From Gulosibacter sediminis (GTDB lineage Bacteria; Actinomycetota; Actinomycetes; Actinomycetales; Microbacteriaceae): a stretch of DNA of 7,476 bases. The stretch lies in the NCBI RefSeq assembly GCF_014904065.1, contig NZ_JACXJG010000004.1, forward strand, positions 36,640-44,115. Direction: 5' to 3'. The notes beneath the pieces are model-generated. The model worked only from the letters and a program-made list of their open reading frames with translations, did no database searches and was not told the origin of the DNA. Positions 1 to 5,750 of the stretch are shown here, piece after piece (within the stretch, counting starts at the first letter, position 1; each line of letters opens with the position of its first letter). A program made the translations under genes and the position numbers.

Positions 1-43
1 TGGGATCGCGGCGGTGGGCGCCGGGTTGCGTACGATTTCTCAC

Positions 44-721
44 ATGTCTGGGCAGCGGGGTGGCAAGCCGAGCGCCGCGGTATATCGGCGCCGCCGGCTC
101 GTCGCGCTTGTGCTCGCGGTGATCGTGGTCGCGCTGCTCGTCTGGGGCGTCGTCTCGATTTTCGGGGCGCTTCGCGGTGGCGGCGACGCGACGTCAACGG
201 GCGCGGCGCCGAGCTCGACTGAGACCGCAGCACCGACCTCGACCACCAGCGAGGCCGAGCCGACCGAGTCGCCCGAGCCCACCGCATCCGAAACCCCGGA
301 GCCGACCGACGACACCCCGGCCGTCTGTGCCGAAGGCGACGTGACGGTTACGGCCATCACCGACGCGGCGACGTACGCGGCCGACGCGCTGCCGCAGCTG
401 TCGATGAAGCTCGTGAACACAAGCGACACCCCGTGCCGGATGGACGTGGGCACGTCGGCGCAGATCTACACGATCAAGTCGGGCGACGACACGATTTGGA
501 CGTCGACGGACTGCCAGTCCGACGGCACGAGCCAGGTCGTCGAGCTGACTCCGGCCAAGGAAGTCACGTCGCCCGTGATCGAGTGGGTGCGGGAGCGCTC
601 GACGACTGACACGTGCGATTCCGATTCGCGGCCCGCGGCGGTCGGTGGCGGCGCGTACTACTCGCTCACGGTGTCGATCGGCGGCATCGCGTCGGAGCCA
701 GTGTTCTTCGAACTGCAGTAG
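44..721 (+). CDS. Membrane-anchored protein with Ser/Thr/Pro/Glu linker and small four-Cys extracellular domain
   Basis: 225-residue protein of unknown function. Seen in the sequence: a short basic N-terminus (RRRR at about 15-18), one strongly hydrophobic segment at about 19-41, a low-complexity linker rich in T, S, P, E and A at about 50-94, then a compact domain of about 130 residues with four cysteines (95, 131, 157, 191), enough for two disulfides. The Arg cluster before the helix predicts the C-terminal domain outside the cell. The stretch LVNTSDTPCRMDVG recalls the beta-sandwich DUF4232-type ectodomains of Actinobacteria, but I would not assign the family on that alone. I prefer ATG at 44 over GTG at 14: a TACGAT box at 31-36 lies 7 nt before the ATG, as in leaderless actinobacterial genes, and neither start has a clear Shine-Dalgarno. 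It converges with radA, with only 9 bp between the stop codons. Real gene: confident. Function: unknown. Confidence 0.85.
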   Translation: MSGQRGGKPSAAVYRRRRLVALVLAVIVVALLVWGVVSIFGALRGGGDATSTGAAPSSTETAAPTSTTSEAEPTESPEPTASETPEPTDDTPAVCAEGDVTVTAITDAATYAADALPQLSMKLVNTSDTPCRMDVGTSAQIYTIKSGDDTIWTSTDCQSDGTSQVVELTPAKEVTSPVIEWVRERSTTDTCDSDSRPAAVGGGAYYSLTVSIGGIASEPVFFELQ

Positions 722-730
722 CGGCGGCGT

Positions 731-2170
731 TTAGACCGGGCGGAGGTGGTTGCCGTTGCGGTTGGCGTTGCTGCCCGGGTTCGCGTTGCCACCGCGGTCG
801 CTATTGCCGCCACGGCTGCCGTCGCCCCCACCGCTGCGGTTCCCGCCTCCGAGCGCGAGGTTGATGGCGTTCGTGACCGTGCCGTGCTCGGGCCCGAACT
901 GCTTGCCGTAGCCGAGCCGCTTCGCCTCGGCGAACCGCATCTTCTCGGACGAAACGTGCCGAATCTCGCCGACCAGGCTGATTTCTCCGACGACGACCGT
1001 GTTCGGCTTTGTCGGTGTGTTCTTCTGCGCCGAGCTCAACGCGACGGCGATCGCGAGGTCGGCGCCCGGTTCGGTGAGGCGCACGCCGCCGACGGTCGAG
1101 ACGTAGACGTCATGACTCGCGAGCTGGATGCCGCAGCGGCGCTCGAGCACCGCGAGGATCATCGCGACGCGGTTCGAGTCGACCCCGTTCGTGACGCGGC
1201 GCGGGTTCGGCGCCTGCGAGTGCACGACGAGCGCCTGCACCTCGACGGGCAGCACGCGCTTGCCCTCGAGCGCGACGGTGATCGCCGAGCCGGCCACGGG
1301 CTGGTCGCGCTGGCTCACGAACAGCGCCGACGGGTCTGGCACCTCGACCATGCCGTCGCCCGACATCTCAAAGCAGCCCACCTCATCCGTGGGGCCGAAG
1401 CGGTTCTTCAGCGTGCGCACGAAGCGCAGCGCGGTCTGCCGGTCGCCGTCGATGTGCGCGACGACGTCGACGAGGTGCTCGAGCAGGCGTGGGCCCGCGA
1501 CGTTGCCGTCTTTCGTGACGTGACCGACGAGGATCGCCGGCATGTTGCGAGTCTTCGCGGCCCGGATGATCGCGGTCGCCACCTCGCGCACCTGGCTCGG
1601 CTGGCCGGCGAGCGAGTCGATGTTCGCCGACGCGATGGTCTGCACCGAGTCGAGGATGAGCAGCGCCGGGTCGGTCTGCTCGATGTGGCCGAGCACGGTG
1701 CCGAGGTCGGTCTCGCTCGCGAGCAGCAGCGTGGGCTGCAGGGCGTTCGTGCGCTGGGCGCGCATCCGCACCTGGTTCACCGACTCTTCGCCCGAGACGT
1801 AGAGGACGCGAGCGCCGGTCGCGGCGATGCGCGACGCGGTTTCAAGCAGCAGCGTCGACTTGCCGACGCCGGGTTCGCCCGAGAGCAGGATCGCCGCGCC
1901 GGGCACGATGCCGCCGCCGAGCACGCGGTCGAATTCGCCGATGCTCGTGGGCTGGTGCTGCGCGACCTCGGATGCGGGCACCTCGGTGATCGGCACCGCC
2001 CGGTGGCGGGGCGCGAGTGCCTGCGCGCGGGCCTCGATGCCGGTGGGCACGCCCTTCTCGACGACCGTGCCCCATGCCTGGCACTCGGGGCAGCGGCCGA
2101 CCCACTTGATGGATTCGTAGCCACACTCGGTGCACTCATAGGTGTTGCGCTGCTTGCTCTTCGTGGCCAT
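731..2170 (-). CDS. radA: DNA repair protein RadA (Sms), branch-migration ATPase
   Basis: 479-residue RadA, a RecA-like ATPase that helps RecA process recombination intermediates and stalled forks in the cytoplasm. Landmarks in order: N-terminal C4 zinc finger (C13, C16, C27, C30), Walker A GEPGVGKST at 98-106, Walker B LILD at 171-174, the RadA-specific KNRFG motif at 255-259, and a C-terminal Lon-protease-like domain to about residue 440 (PNTVVVGEISLVGEIRHV from 389). These are the diagnostic RadA features, all intact. The start is ATG at 2170; MATKSKQ directly precedes the zinc finger. A TACGCT box (2182-2177, minus strand) ends 6 nt before the ATG, so the mRNA may be leaderless. GGAGG is present but only 1 nt from the ATG, too close to act as a normal ribosome site. 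Odd feature: residues 441-474 form a Gly/Asn/Ser/Arg-rich tail beyond the conserved domain, making it somewhat longer than the usual roughly 455-460 residues. The neighbours say little about its job. Confidence 0.97.
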   Translation of the reverse strand: MATKSKQRNTYECTECGYESIKWVGRCPECQAWGTVVEKGVPTGIEARAQALAPRHRAVPITEVPASEVAQHQPTSIGEFDRVLGGGIVPGAAILLSGEPGVGKSTLLLETASRIAATGARVLYVSGEESVNQVRMRAQRTNALQPTLLLASETDLGTVLGHIEQTDPALLILDSVQTIASANIDSLAGQPSQVREVATAIIRAAKTRNMPAILVGHVTKDGNVAGPRLLEHLVDVVAHIDGDRQTALRFVRTLKNRFGPTDEVGCFEMSGDGMVEVPDPSALFVSQRDQPVAGSAITVALEGKRVLPVEVQALVVHSQAPNPRRVTNGVDSNRVAMILAVLERRCGIQLASHDVYVSTVGGVRLTEPGADLAIAVALSSAQKNTPTKPNTVVVGEISLVGEIRHVSSEKMRFAEAKRLGYGKQFGPEHGTVTNAINLALGGGNRSGGGDGSRGGNSDRGGNANPGSNANRNGNHLRPV

Positions 2171-2176
2171 GCCTCC

Positions 2177-2182
2177 AGCGTA
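2177..2182 (-). promoter_or_regulatory. Putative -10 box for leaderless radA transcript
   Basis: On the minus strand TACGCT matches the actinobacterial TANNNT -10 pattern and ends 6 nt before the radA ATG. I see no convincing -35 hexamer at the expected distance. The spacing would place transcription start at or next to the A of the start codon. Confidence 0.4.
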
Positions 2183-2257
2183 GTTGCGGCCTACGACGTC
2201 GGTCGGGGCCTGTGGATGGGTGGCTTGGGTGCGTTGGGCGTCGTGGTCGGCGCTGGG

Positions 2258-2305
2258 TGTCCCCGACGTCCCACTTTTCGCGTGGAAAGTGGGATCTTGG
2301 CGACA
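2258..2305. repeat. 48-bp near-perfect inverted repeat (REP-like) upstream of radA
   Basis: Nested arms: TCCCACTTT (2269-2277) pairs perfectly with AAAGTGGGA (2286-2294) across an 8-nt loop. Beyond a 2-nt internal loop on each side, TGTCCCCGA (2258-2266) pairs 7 of 9 with TTGGCGACA (2297-2305). It lies in the 204-bp gap between the GH79 stop and the radA start. There is no T-run on either side, so it is not a classic intrinsic terminator. It could be a dispersed REP-like palindrome, an mRNA stability structure or a protein binding site. Confidence 0.7.
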
Positions 2306-2324
2306 CTGTGTGGCCGAGGTGACC

Positions 2325-2369
2325 GGATGCGCGGGGCGGCACGCAGGCGCAGCTCGCGTCCGCGCATCC
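2325..2369 (-). terminator. Long-stem hairpin directly after the GH79 gene, possible terminator without U-tract
   Basis: GGATGCGCGG (2325-2334) and CCGCGCATCC (2360-2369) are perfect 10-bp inverted copies around a 25-nt GC-rich loop. The structure begins 5 nt after the GH79 stop codon (2377-2375, read on the minus strand), where a terminator is expected. On the minus strand no T-run follows, while on the plus strand a TTTT lies just beyond. Both arms contain the GGATGC hexamer that is overrepresented in this region. Confidence 0.4.
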
Positions 2370-2374
2370 CGCTT

Positions 2375-4105
2375 TTACGGCGTCGCCGAAGCCGAAGCGC
2401 TCGCCGTCGGGCCGTCGCCGTTGTCGTGCGCCCTGGCGTCGTCGAACGTGAGCACCGTCGTGGTGCCAGGTGTGCTCGCGACGGTGAGGGGTGCATCCGC
2501 GGTCAGGGTCTCGGCCGCAAGCTCGGCCTGCACCGGGGCCATCGCGGGCAGCGTGCTCTCGGTCGAGTCGAGCGCGTCGCTCGCGAGCTGGGAGCCGGAG
2601 TTGGGCGTCCACGCGGCTGGCGCATCCGCCCCCAGGCCGTCGGGGGCGTGCAGCGAAACGGGAGCCAGCGCATCCGTCGCACCCGGATCGCGCATGTCGA
2701 CGATGACGTATGTGAGCGAGCCGTCGTTGCCGTAGACGGCGTGCACCATGACGCTGCCGTCGCCGCTCACCGTGGGCGTGAGCACCTGGCCATCGGGTAC
2801 CCAGCTCAGCAGCATGAGCGCGAGGAAGTTCGAGCGTCCCTCGATCACTTCGCCTGGCTCGTCGACCGAGCCGCTCGCGCACACTGGGCTCATCGGGGCG
2901 CCGCCGTCGCACGCCCCGAGCATCGAGTGAAAGGCGATGCGCTCGGCGCCGATCTCGGCGGCGGTGAACACGTAGTCGCTGGTCCAGAGCGCCTGGGCGT
3001 GCGTGCGGGAGGTCTCGTTGCCGCCTGAGCAGGAGGTCGGGCCGGTCTCTTCAAGCCAGAATGGTAGGCCGGCGTCGTCGGCGACCCCCTTGCCGAGCCC
3101 GAGGATCTTGTGCGCGCTCTCGCGCAGCGCCGGCGAGGTGAGGTTCTCGATGGTCGTCGTCGACGACTGGTTGCTCGTCGCGTCGCAGCGCCACAGCGGA
3201 TACCAGTGCATCGTCACCGCGGTCTTGTTCGGCAGATCCGACTCGGTGTACGCGCGCAGCCAGGTCGTGTCGTAGGCGCCCGGGCCGGCGTAGTCCGTGC
3301 CCGGCGTCTCGGCGTCGATCGCGTCGGAGTACTCGACCAGCGCATCCTGGTAGGCGTCGGTGTCCCAGTCGTCGCCGCGCACCGCGAGGTCAGGCTGCGC
3401 CTCGGGGGAGTAGCCGTTCGGCTCATTGCCGATCGTAATCGCGAGCAGGTGTTCGCCGAACGCCGCCGTCGCGTACTTGACCATGTCGGCGGCGCGCTCG
3501 GGGTCGTTGTGGCCGAGGTCGACGACGAGCGTGACCTCCGCATCCACCGCCTCGGCGACCGCCGCGACCCGCTCGAGATCGGCCGGCGTCACCGTCGCCT
3601 CGGCCCACTCGGGCGCAGGTTCGTCGGTGCTGGTCCACCACATGCGCCGGTCGACCTTGTTGCCGCCGAAGCGCAGCACCGGGCTCTCGAGCGCGGCAAG
3701 GGTCGTCGTGAGGTTCGAGTTATCGCTGTTCCAGGCTGGGTTCGCGAGTTCGGTCGCCTCGAAGCTGAGGCCGTAGATGCCGCCCCACTCGGTTGCGTCG
3801 TCGGTGAGTTCGAAGTTCGCGGTGACCGGCGTGGCCGTGAGGTTGCTCGCGTCGGGCAGCGCAAAGTTGCCCGGGGTCGGGTCGTAACCGGGCACGATGA
3901 GCTGCTCGGCGATCGGCGGCTCGGTCGGGGTGGGGGTCGCGGCGCCGGATGCGGTGCCCGAGCCGGTCGGGCCGGTTTGGGTCGAGTCGCGGGGTGAGAA
4001 GACGATCGCGGCGATGAGCACCACGATGATGACGGCGGCGGCGGAGGCGATCCAGACGAGGCGGTTCGACGGTCGAGCGGGGGCGTTCGTTCGGTCGTGC
4101 GTCAT
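2375..4105 (-). CDS. Membrane-anchored GH79 (heparanase/beta-glucuronidase-like) glycoside hydrolase
   Basis: 576-residue predicted exo-acting or endo-acting glycosidase of the heparanase-like family GH79 (retaining, (beta/alpha)8 barrel plus beta-sandwich). Numbering from ATG 4105: short cytoplasmic N-terminus, one membrane helix at about 16-36, Thr/Ser/Pro/Gly-rich spacer to about 65, then the catalytic region. Key matches to heparanase: RFGGNK at 145-150 (heparanase RFGGTK), GNEPN at 226-230 with acid/base candidate Glu228, and WLEET at 350-354 aligned with heparanase WLGET, giving nucleophile candidate Glu353. After about 430 comes a C-terminal beta-sandwich-like region ending in a Ser/Ala tail. 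The helix without a cleavage site suggests the enzyme stays anchored and faces outward. I chose ATG 4105 because GGAGG (4124-4120) lies upstream, though 14 nt away, and because a TACGAT box overlaps the alternative ATG at 4156. The substrate (uronic-acid glycans of plant, animal or bacterial origin) cannot be read from sequence. Confidence 0.88.
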   Translation of the reverse strand: MTHDRTNAPARPSNRLVWIASAAAVIIVVLIAAIVFSPRDSTQTGPTGSGTASGAATPTPTEPPIAEQLIVPGYDPTPGNFALPDASNLTATPVTANFELTDDATEWGGIYGLSFEATELANPAWNSDNSNLTTTLAALESPVLRFGGNKVDRRMWWTSTDEPAPEWAEATVTPADLERVAAVAEAVDAEVTLVVDLGHNDPERAADMVKYATAAFGEHLLAITIGNEPNGYSPEAQPDLAVRGDDWDTDAYQDALVEYSDAIDAETPGTDYAGPGAYDTTWLRAYTESDLPNKTAVTMHWYPLWRCDATSNQSSTTTIENLTSPALRESAHKILGLGKGVADDAGLPFWLEETGPTSCSGGNETSRTHAQALWTSDYVFTAAEIGAERIAFHSMLGACDGGAPMSPVCASGSVDEPGEVIEGRSNFLALMLLSWVPDGQVLTPTVSGDGSVMVHAVYGNDGSLTYVIVDMRDPGATDALAPVSLHAPDGLGADAPAAWTPNSGSQLASDALDSTESTLPAMAPVQAELAAETLTADAPLTVASTPGTTTVLTFDDARAHDNGDGPTASASASATP

Positions 4106-4218
4106 CGAATCGTCAAAGTCCTCCGGTCTCGTGTAGCAGTTCGCGGCTACTAGCATCGTACCGAGGGCCGGTTTCGTGGGCCTGGCTGGGTGACCGCGGA
4201 TGCGCTTGAAAAGTTAAC

Positions 4219-4249
4219 TTGCGCCGACACCTAAGTTTGTGTTTACAAT
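4219..4249 (+). promoter_or_regulatory. tRNA-Ser promoter
   Basis: A -10 box TACAAT (4244-4249, one mismatch from TATAAT) lies 7 nt before the first base of the mature tRNA. TTGCGC at 4219-4224 is a possible -35 with a long 19-nt spacer. Transcription would start within a base or two of the mature 5' end. Confidence 0.6.
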
Positions 4250-4256
4250 AGACGCT

Positions 4257-4346
4257 GGTGACGTGTCCGAGCGGCCGAAGGTGCAACACTCGAAATGTTG
4301 TGTGGGGGCAACTCCACCGTGGGTTCAAATCCCACCGTCACCGCCA
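4257..4346 (+). tRNA. tRNA-Ser (anticodon CGA)
   Basis: Complete class II tRNA of 90 nt. The acceptor stem GGTGACG (4257-4263) pairs with CGTCACC (4336-4342), followed by discriminator G and encoded CCA (4344-4346). The anticodon stem CAACA/TGTTG encloses loop CTCGAAA with anticodon CGA, which reads UCG codons. A long variable arm (GTGGGGGCAACTCCAC region) and T-loop GTTCAAATC are present. The long variable arm and anticodon both say serine. tRNA 3' ends are common integration sites; I searched by eye for a second copy of the 3' end to the right and found none. Confidence 0.96.
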
Positions 4347-4355
4347 CTGAAAGCA

Positions 4356-4401
4356 CCCCCGAGTTCCCCGTTAAATCAAGGGAACCGGGGGTTCTTCGTT
4401 T
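4356..4401 (+). terminator. Intrinsic terminator of the tRNA-Ser gene
   Basis: CCCCCG (4356-4361) and GTTCCC (4363-4368), separated by one bulged A, pair perfectly with GGGAAC and CGGGGG (4380-4391) across an 11-nt loop. This gives a 12-bp stem followed by the T-rich tail TTCTTCGTTT. It sits 9 nt after the tRNA CCA. Confidence 0.85.
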
Positions 4402-4416
4402 CGCCGGAACGGCGCT

Positions 4417-4446
4417 GTGGGCACATTTTGGGCACGCTCTGCCCAC
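4417..4446 (+). repeat. Duplicated GGGCAC with competing inverted repeats
   Basis: GGGCACATTTTGGGCAC contains two copies of GGGCAC 11 nt apart, and both can pair with the following TGCCC(AC). Either GTGGGCA (4417-4423) pairs with TGCCCAC (4440-4446), or GGGCA (4430-4434) pairs with TGCCC (4440-4444) around a 5-nt loop. It lies between the tRNA terminator and the HXXEE gene promoter. Role unknown. Confidence 0.5.
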
Positions 4447-4468
4447 GCGGCGCCCGCACTCACGACCC

Positions 4469-4497
4469 TTGACCTGCCGCATCCGCTTTGCGATGAT
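4469..4497 (+). promoter_or_regulatory. Putative promoter of the HXXEE gene
   Basis: TTGACC (4469-4474, five of six to the -35 consensus) and GATGAT (4492-4497, four of six to the -10) are separated by 17 nt. The predicted transcription start, near 4504, would leave a leader of about 12 nt before GTG 4516. Confidence 0.45.
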
Positions 4498-4515
4498 CGT
4501 CGCATCGACACCGCT

Positions 4516-5058
4516 GTGAGGTCCAAACGCGTCATCGCGATCGCCACCGGCATGGCCATCGTCATGATTGCGGTGTTCTGGATCTTCTCCTCCGGCTGGT
4601 CGCTGCGTCTCACCTTCGTGCCCGGCGTCGTGCTCGCCTATGCGCTGCTGCTCTTCACTGTTGCGCGCAAGGCGCCCGAGCCGGAGCGCATCCTGCCCGC
4701 CTACCTCGTCGCGGTCGCGATGCAGATGCTGCACTTCGCTGAGGAATACGCGACCGGCTTCTACGAGCAATTCCCCGTGCTCTTCGGCGGCGCGCCCTAC
4801 GCACCGAGCACGTTTGTCATCTTCAACATGTGCGCCTACTTCGCCTTCGTGCTCGGCGCGATTATGCTCTATCAGAAGGTGCGCGAGCCGATGCTCATCC
4901 CGCTCTTCTTCATTACCTACGGAGTCATCGGCAACGCCGTCACCCACGTCATCTTCGCGATCATGGTCGGCGGCTACTTCCCGGGGCTCTACACGTCGCT
5001 CCTCTACTGGGTGCTCGCGCCGATCCTGCTGCGTGGGCTGTGGCGCGGCACGCGATAG
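4516..5058 (+). CDS. HXXEE-family integral membrane protein
   Basis: 180-residue, strongly hydrophobic protein with about six predicted membrane segments (roughly 6-24, 32-50, 59-78, 100-119, 126-152, 159-176). The family signature HFAEE (H-x-x-E-E) is at 73-77 at the end of helix 3, and the second family hallmark, a conserved Asn/His pair (GNAVTH, Asn140 and His144), is in helix 5, followed by FPGLYTSLLYWVLAP. The conserved polar residues inside membrane helices suggest metal binding or catalysis, but the family has no known function. Start GTG 4516 is chosen because it directly precedes the basic residues RSKR and the first helix and lies just downstream of a promoter; the frame is open further upstream (ATG 4417) but that would add about 33 non-membrane residues across the promoter. 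No Shine-Dalgarno is visible. A small hairpin (GGCGT/ACGCC, 5059-5074) directly follows the stop. Its residues 30-42 recur in a gene fragment at 7328-7432. Confidence 0.88.
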   Translation: MRSKRVIAIATGMAIVMIAVFWIFSSGWSLRLTFVPGVVLAYALLLFTVARKAPEPERILPAYLVAVAMQMLHFAEEYATGFYEQFPVLFGGAPYAPSTFVIFNMCAYFAFVLGAIMLYQKVREPMLIPLFFITYGVIGNAVTHVIFAIMVGGYFPGLYTSLLYWVLAPILLRGLWRGTR

Positions 5059-5163
5059 GGCGTGCTGCGACGCCAACGGGCCCCGGAGTTTGTCAGCGGA
5101 TCGCGAGTAGCCGCCGAGAAACAGGTGCCCGAATGCACCGGATACGCGCCGTTTGGTTGTGCG

Positions 5164-5196
5164 GGCGATGTGGTCGCCGAGGGAGAAGAGATCGCC
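5164..5196 (+). promoter_or_regulatory. Mutually exclusive hairpins in the leader region before the RHH gene
   Basis: GGCGAT (5164-5169) can pair with TCGCC (5174-5178; GGCGA plus a 5-nt loop) or with ATCGCC (5191-5196; full 6 bp, 21-nt loop). This is a switch-like arrangement on paper, but no promoter placing it in a transcript is evident, so it may be coincidental. Confidence 0.2.
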
Positions 5197-5227
5197 GTCC
5201 TAAAACTGGCGGGTCGCAGGTTCCCGG

Positions 5228-5241
5228 GGTACTTTGGTACC
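5228..5241 (+). promoter_or_regulatory. Candidate operator/-10 region of the RHH gene
   Basis: GGTACTTTGGTACC combines an inverted repeat (GGTAC, 4-nt spacer, GTACC) with a direct repeat of GGTAC at an 8-bp step. It includes the palindrome TGGTACCA (5235-5242). The internal TACTTT (5230-5235) could be the -10 box, which would put the repeat over the transcription start, 20 nt before the ATG. Ribbon-helix-helix proteins often bind short repeats in their own promoters, so autoregulation is a reasonable inference. Confidence 0.4.
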
Positions 5242-5261
5242 ACTCACGAGGAGAAACCACT

Positions 5262-5522
5262 ATGGCTGGCAGGCTTGCCCCTATCAAAGTGGACAGCGAG
5301 ACTGACACCCTGATTTCGCACGCTGCTCACTTCCTGCGATCGTCCAAGAAGGACGTGGTTGACGTCGCGGTGCGCGAATACATCGAACATCACCGCGAGG
5401 AAATTCAAACGGCCGCGCTCGAGGCGCTGCGCACGCTCGACGCTTCCACCCAGAGTGCCGTGCAGCTCCTGACGGGTGCCAGCGACGATGAACTTGAGGA
5501 GCTTCGTGGTTTCGACGACTGA
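5262..5522 (+). CDS. Small ribbon-helix-helix (antitoxin/repressor-like) protein
   Basis: 86-residue protein. The start ATG 5262 is well supported by GAGGAG (5248-5253) at 8 nt. The N-terminal half fits a MetJ/Arc-type ribbon-helix-helix DNA-binding fold: a short strand (LAPIKVD, 5-11), helix A (about 12-25), a turn at RSSKK, and helix B (about 29-45, KDVVDVAVREYIEHHREE). The C-terminal third is a further helix and an acidic tail (ASDDELEELRGFDD), as in antitoxins that wrap a toxin. No toxin gene (PIN, RelE or similar) is visible on either side, so it is either a solitary regulator or an orphaned antitoxin. Codon use is intermediate (GCT, CTT, CCT, AAA, ATT occur early), less GC-biased than radA. 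The fold call is from the residue pattern only; the specific family is not established. Confidence 0.8.
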   Translation: MAGRLAPIKVDSETDTLISHAAHFLRSSKKDVVDVAVREYIEHHREEIQTAALEALRTLDASTQSAVQLLTGASDDELEELRGFDD

Positions 5523-5543
5523 GATCGTGTCGGTGGCTCCTTG

Positions 5544-5549
5544 TACAGT
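5544..5549 (+). promoter_or_regulatory. Putative -10 box before a short leaderless open frame
   Basis: TACAGT fits TANNNT and ends 8 nt before ATG 5558, the spacing expected for a leaderless actinobacterial transcript. No clear -35 is visible. Confidence 0.3.
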
Positions 5550-5557
5550 GACGGTCT

Positions 5558-5731
5558 ATGACACCTGTGCGCCCGACCAAGCGATGCCTGGATGATCTCG
5601 GGGAGGCAGGCCGGCCTGGGAGTCTTCGAGACAACGAAGGCGGCCTACCGGAGGCCCAAGGGCAACAGAGGAGGGAAAGCAAGAACCGTGGTGGCTGCGG
5701 CTTCGCTGGCGCCCACTGTGGCCCGCCGTGA
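5558..5731 (+). CDS. Possible short or truncated gene (57 codons), function unknown
   Basis: ATG at 5558 sits 8 nt after a TACAGT box, so the start signal is plausible. The 57-residue product begins MTPVRPTKRCLDDLGEAGR and is hydrophilic, rich in Gly, Arg, Glu and Gln; it resembles no family I know. One explanation is the 5' stub of a chromosomal gene whose remainder was replaced when the lower-GC DNA to the right arrived. The other is chance. Its end runs into the tract preceding the pyrimidine run, where nothing looks coding. Confidence 0.22.
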   Translation: MTPVRPTKRCLDDLGEAGRPGSLRDNEGGLPEAQGQQRRESKNRGGCGFAGAHCGPP

Positions 5732-5750
5732 TCGACCAAGTACTGTGTGG

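Noticed and set aside
2136..2912. Minus-strand open frame across the radA/GH79 gap
   Set aside because: Out-of-frame reading of the GH79 3' end and the structured gap; Arg-rich, no motifs, no ribosome site.
746..3028. 760-codon plus-strand open frame antisense to radA and the GH79 gene
   Set aside because: Arg/Asp/Val/Ala/His-rich product with no motifs, running opposite two well-recognised genes; a typical artefact of high-GC codon bias.
4243..5076. 277-codon minus-strand open frame antisense to the tRNA and HXXEE gene
   Set aside because: It runs through a tRNA and its terminator and mirrors a clear membrane protein gene; charged Glu/His/Arg-rich product without family features.
5062..5313. 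Plus-strand frame overlapping the HXXEE-RHH gap and the RHH start
   Set aside because: It overlaps the well-supported RHH gene in another frame and has no start signal; the 5059-5261 gap seems non-coding.
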